Of a stretch of DNA of 46,855 bases, positions 44,164-46,855 are shown piece after piece. The stretch is from Acholeplasmataceae bacterium (GTDB taxonomy: Bacteria; Bacillota_I; Bacilli_A; ML615J-28; CAG-313): assembly GCA_012838945.1 (NCBI GenBank), contig DUOG01000103.1, positions 1 to 46,855 of the forward strand, given 5' to 3'. The translations under genes were made by a program, and so were the position numbers. The notes beneath the pieces are model-generated. The model had not been told where the DNA came from. It saw nothing but the letters and a program-made list of their open reading frames with translations, and made no database searches. The first letter of the stretch is position 1. Each line of letters begins with the position of its first letter.

Positions 44164-46596
44164 ATGAAAAAAGAACAATATAAAATAACAGGAATGACTT
44201 GTGCGTCTTGTGCGAACTCAGTTAATAAAACTGTTAGTCAATTAGATGGTGTAACAGATGCCAATGTCAATTTAGTAAGTGAAACTTTAACTGTCAGTTT
44301 TGATGAAGAAAAAGTTAAAGCAAGCGACATAAAAAAGGCTGTATCTAATATAGGTTATGGCATTGCAGAAATCAACGAAGAAAAGGATATTATTATTCCG
44401 ATCGGCGGAATGACTTGCGCAATGTGTGCTAGATCAGTTACTCAAAGCCTTGAAAAACTAGATGGTGTAAGCAAAGTAAATGTTAATCTTGCAACCGAAA
44501 AAGCCCACATCACATATGATCCAAACCAAGTTCGTATATCTAATATTAAAAAAGCTATCAAAGAAGCTGGATATGAACCATTAGAAGAAGAAACAGTTGA
44601 ACACAAAAACACTGAAATAAAGTCGTTAAAAGTTAAACTATTAGTTTCTTTATTATTTACTGTTCCGTTATTATATATATCAATGGGACATATGATTGGA
44701 CTACCTTTACCAGGTTTTCTTGATCCGGCTAATAATCCGCTTGGTTTTGCTTTGGCTCAATTGATATTAACAATTCCAGTAATTATCTGTGGATATAAGT
44801 TTTATACTATTGGATTTAAAAAGATAGTTAGAAGACAACCAAATATGGATTCTTTGATTGCTGTTGGGACAAGTGCTGCATTTATCTATGGAATCTATGC
44901 CCTAATCAAAATTATAAACGAATATCATGAATTTGCGATGGAGTTATATTTTGAAACATCGGCTGTAATTATAACTTTAATATTACTCGGTAAGTATTTA
45001 GAAGCCATTTCAAAAGGTAAAACCTCAGAAGCAATAAAGAAGTTAATGGGATTATCACCAAAAACCGCAACCATAATAAAAGATGGAGAAGAATTAGTAA
45101 TACCGATTGAAGAAGTTGAAGTTGGTGATATTATAGTGGTAAGACCGGGTGAGAAAATACCTCTAGATGGAGAAATCATCGAAGGCCAAACTGCAATCGA
45201 TGAATCAATGTTGACCGGTGAAAGTATTCCAGTTGAAAAAGGGCCGGGCGATATTGTTATTGGTGCTAGCATCAATAAAAATGGTTATATTAAATACCGA
45301 ACAACAAAGGTGGGAAAAGATACAGTTCTAGCTCAAATTATAAAACTAGTGGAAGATGCCCAAGGGACAAAAGCACCAATTGCTAAATTAGCAGATATTA
45401 TATCAGGATACTTTGTGCCAATTGTGTTTGGGATTGCTGTGGTTGCAGGACTTGCATGGTTAATCTCAGGTGAATCAGTAGCCTTTTCATTAACAATTTT
45501 TATTTCAGTTTTAGTAATTGCTTGTCCATGTGCTTTAGGACTCGCCACGCCAACCGCAATCATGGTTGGAACCGGAAAAGGTGCTGAATATGGGGTTTTA
45601 ATCAAAGGTGGAGAAGCACTAGAGACTACTCATAAGGTTAACGCAATCATCTTTGATAAGACTGGAACTATCACTGAAGGGAAACCTCAAGTTACTGATG
45701 TCATAATAACCAATAGTTTTAATGAACAAGAACTATTAAGAATTGCGGCTAGTGCCGAGAAAGGTTCAGAACATCCTCTAGGTGAAGCCATTGTTAAAAA
45801 AGCTCTTGATGAAAAACTAGAACTTGTTGGACTTGAAAGTTTTATGGCTATCCCTGGTCGAGGAATTGAAGTAAAAATTGAAAATAAGACAGTATTACTT
45901 GGAAATAAGCAATTAATGGATGAAAAGAATATATATATAAATTTACAAAAAGAAGCAGATGATCTTGCTAATTCAGGTAAAACACCAATGTTTGTGGCTG
46001 TTGAAGGAGAACTTGCTGGAATAATTGCAGTGGCTGATGTCTTAAAATCAAATAGTAAAAAAGCAATTAATTTACTACACAAAATGGGTCTTGAAGTAAT
46101 TATGATTACGGGCGATAACCAAAGAACCGCTGAGGCTATTGCTAAAGAAGTGGGAATTGACCGGGTGTTAGCAGAAGTATTACCTGAAGATAAGGCGAAT
46201 CAAGTAAAAGCGCTCCAAGCAGAAGGTAAAAAAGTAGCAATGGTTGGCGACGGGATTAATGATGCTCCAGCTCTTGCTCAGGCTGATATTGGTATTGCGA
46301 TTGGATCGGGAACTGATGTTGCAATTGAATCTGCAGATATCGTTTTAATGAAAAGTGATTTAATCGATGTTGCAACCGCAATCCAACTAAGCAAAAAGAC
46401 TATTCAAAATATTAAACAAAATCTATTTTGGGCCTTTGCTTATAACTCATTAGGAATACCGATTGCGGCTGGGTTACTCCATGCTTTTGGTGGACCTTTA
46501 CTAAACCCAATGATTGCAGCAGCAGCTATGGCTTTTAGTTCTGTTTCAGTTGTTTTAAATGCCCTAAGATTAAAAACTTTTAAACCATTTCATTAA
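44164..46596 (+). CDS. copA: Copper-exporting P1B-type ATPase CopA
   Basis: CopA (810 aa) pumps Cu(I) out across the cytoplasmic membrane. There are two N-terminal metal-binding domains with GMTCASC (Cys13, Cys16) and GMTCAMC (Cys85, Cys88). Eight membrane helices follow, with the ion-path CPC at 454-456 ([15 protein letters not shown]). The phosphorylated Asp498 is in DKTGT, the P1B His-Pro is in SEHPLGEAI, and [27 protein letters not shown] and a late AYNSLGIP helix complete the family. The ATG at 44164 follows GAGGG; a start six codons earlier overlaps it. CsoR immediately upstream supports copper as substrate. Confidence 0.97.
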   Translation: MKKEQYKITGMTCASCANSVNKTVSQLDGVTDANVNLVSETLTVSFDEEKVKASDIKKAVSNIGYGIAEINEEKDIIIPIGGMTCAMCARSVTQSLEKLDGVSKVNVNLATEKAHITYDPNQVRISNIKKAIKEAGYEPLEEETVEHKNTEIKSLKVKLLVSLLFTVPLLYISMGHMIGLPLPGFLDPANNPLGFALAQLILTIPVIICGYKFYTIGFKKIVRRQPNMDSLIAVGTSAAFIYGIYALIKIINEYHEFAMELYFETSAVIITLILLGKYLEAISKGKTSEAIKKLMGLSPKTATIIKDGEELVIPIEEVEVGDIIVVRPGEKIPLDGEIIEGQTAIDESMLTGESIPVEKGPGDIVIGASINKNGYIKYRTTKVGKDTVLAQIIKLVEDAQGTKAPIAKLADIISGYFVPIVFGIAVVAGLAWLISGESVAFSLTIFISVLVIACPCALGLATPTAIMVGTGKGAEYGVLIKGGEALETTHKVNAIIFDKTGTITEGKPQVTDVIITNSFNEQELLRIAASAEKGSEHPLGEAIVKKALDEKLELVGLESFMAIPGRGIEVKIENKTVLLGNKQLMDEKNIYINLQKEADDLANSGKTPMFVAVEGELAGIIAVADVLKSNSKKAINLLHKMGLEVIMITGDNQRTAEAIAKEVGIDRVLAEVLPEDKANQVKALQAEGKKVAMVGDGINDAPALAQADIGIAIGSGTDVAIESADIVLMKSDLIDVATAIQLSKKTIQNIKQNLFWAFAYNSLGIPIAAGLLHAFGGPLLNPMIAAAAMAFSSVSVVLNALRLKTFKPFH

Positions 46597-46601
46597 GATT
46601 T

Positions 46602-46639
46602 AATAAATAAAAGCCATATATTTGTGGCTTTTATTTATT
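46602..46639 (+). terminator. Terminator after copA
   Basis: A perfect 15-bp stem, AATAAATAAAAGCCA (46602-46616) with its complement (46625-46639), around an eight-base loop and followed by T residues. Confidence 0.9.
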
Positions 46640-46717
46640 TTTATTCAAGATAAAAATGGGGAAAGATATAGTTATATATAGTGTAGTTAGATAAAAAATA
46701 TATATGGATTGTATCAT

Positions 46718-46746
46718 TTGCAAAAAAACGTCAGAAGTGGTAAAAT
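46718..46746 (+). promoter_or_regulatory. Promoter of the lipoprotein gene
   Basis: TTGCAA (46718-46723), 17-bp spacer, TAAAAT (46741-46746) preceded by TGG (extended -10). It lies 28 bases before the ATG. Confidence 0.65.
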
Positions 46747-46774
46747 AAATAATAATAAAGAGGAAATAAGTATT

Positions 46775-46855
46775 ATGAAAAAAAATATAGTTAAAAACAT
46801 TTTTATAACAATTTTAATGACATTTATGCTAGTTGGTATTAGCGGATGTACAACA
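46775..46855 (+). CDS. Lipoprotein, N-terminal fragment cut by the window edge
   Basis: Only 27 codons are present. The start MKKNIVKNIFITILMTFMLV is a typical signal peptide (charged start, hydrophobic core), and GISGC is a lipobox whose cysteine would carry the lipid anchor. The ATG at 46775 follows AGAGGAAA. Its role cannot be told from this part; a metal-related function next to copA would be a guess. Confidence 0.75.
   Translation, partial: MKKNIVKNIFITILMTFMLVGISGCTT

Overview
The window is about 33% G+C (estimated by eye) and comes from a low-GC Bacillota chromosome at its replication origin. It opens with DnaA boxes and dnaA, dnaN, yaaA, recF, gyrB and gyrA. Later it carries the complete S10-spc-alpha ribosomal protein cluster in Firmicutes order. 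TGA is used as a stop (the peptidyl-tRNA hydrolase gene ends in TGA), so the Mycoplasma code does not apply. A cwlJ-gerQ pair and spoVT point to an endospore-forming lineage or one recently descended from spore formers. A deep Bacilli group (Erysipelotrichia, Turicibacter, Haloplasma or Izemoplasma type) would fit, but the sequence does not settle which.

Layout. 1-293: origin region with five DnaA boxes, an inverted repeat and the dnaA promoter. 294-2984: dnaA and dnaN; the spacer between them holds two more DnaA boxes followed by DnaA-trio-like TAA repeats. 3027-5561: a reversed two-gene partition-like locus (ParA ATPase plus a ribbon-helix-helix protein) and 1.4 kb of very AT-rich, gene-poor DNA, inserted between dnaN and yaaA, which are usually adjacent. 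5562-11489: yaaA, recF, gyrB, gyrA. 11527-15635: HIT protein, a Gx/HepS-type membrane protein, gerQ and cwlJ, inorganic pyrophosphatase, a DEDDh exonuclease and a DUF554 membrane protein. 15791-24785: a same-strand run of a small membrane protein, an FAD oxidoreductase, fhs, folD, pth, mfd and spoVT. 24946-27643: DegV, class II aldolase, and a glycosyltransferase-like protein. 27782-42624: S10 promoter and leader, then 28 genes from rpsJ to rplQ, ended by a UUCG terminator. 42753-46596: cysteine synthase, then a CsoR-CopA copper module with a visible operator. 46775 to the end: start of a lipoprotein gene.

How they work together. The left part starts and services replication (initiator, clamp, gyrase, RecF, Mfd). 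The ParA/RHH locus beside the origin is well placed for origin segregation. Immediately upstream of its promoter is a run of five degenerate 8-bp repeats (consensus WACATATA). Further 8-bp-spaced copies lie at two other places in the same AT-rich spacer. I read this as a candidate centromere/operator array, and it is the most interesting feature of the window. Other notable points are an acidic N-terminal extension on GyrA, a Lys/Ala-rich insertion in ribosomal protein L29, and a perfect hairpin between the Shine-Dalgarno and start codon of gerQ.
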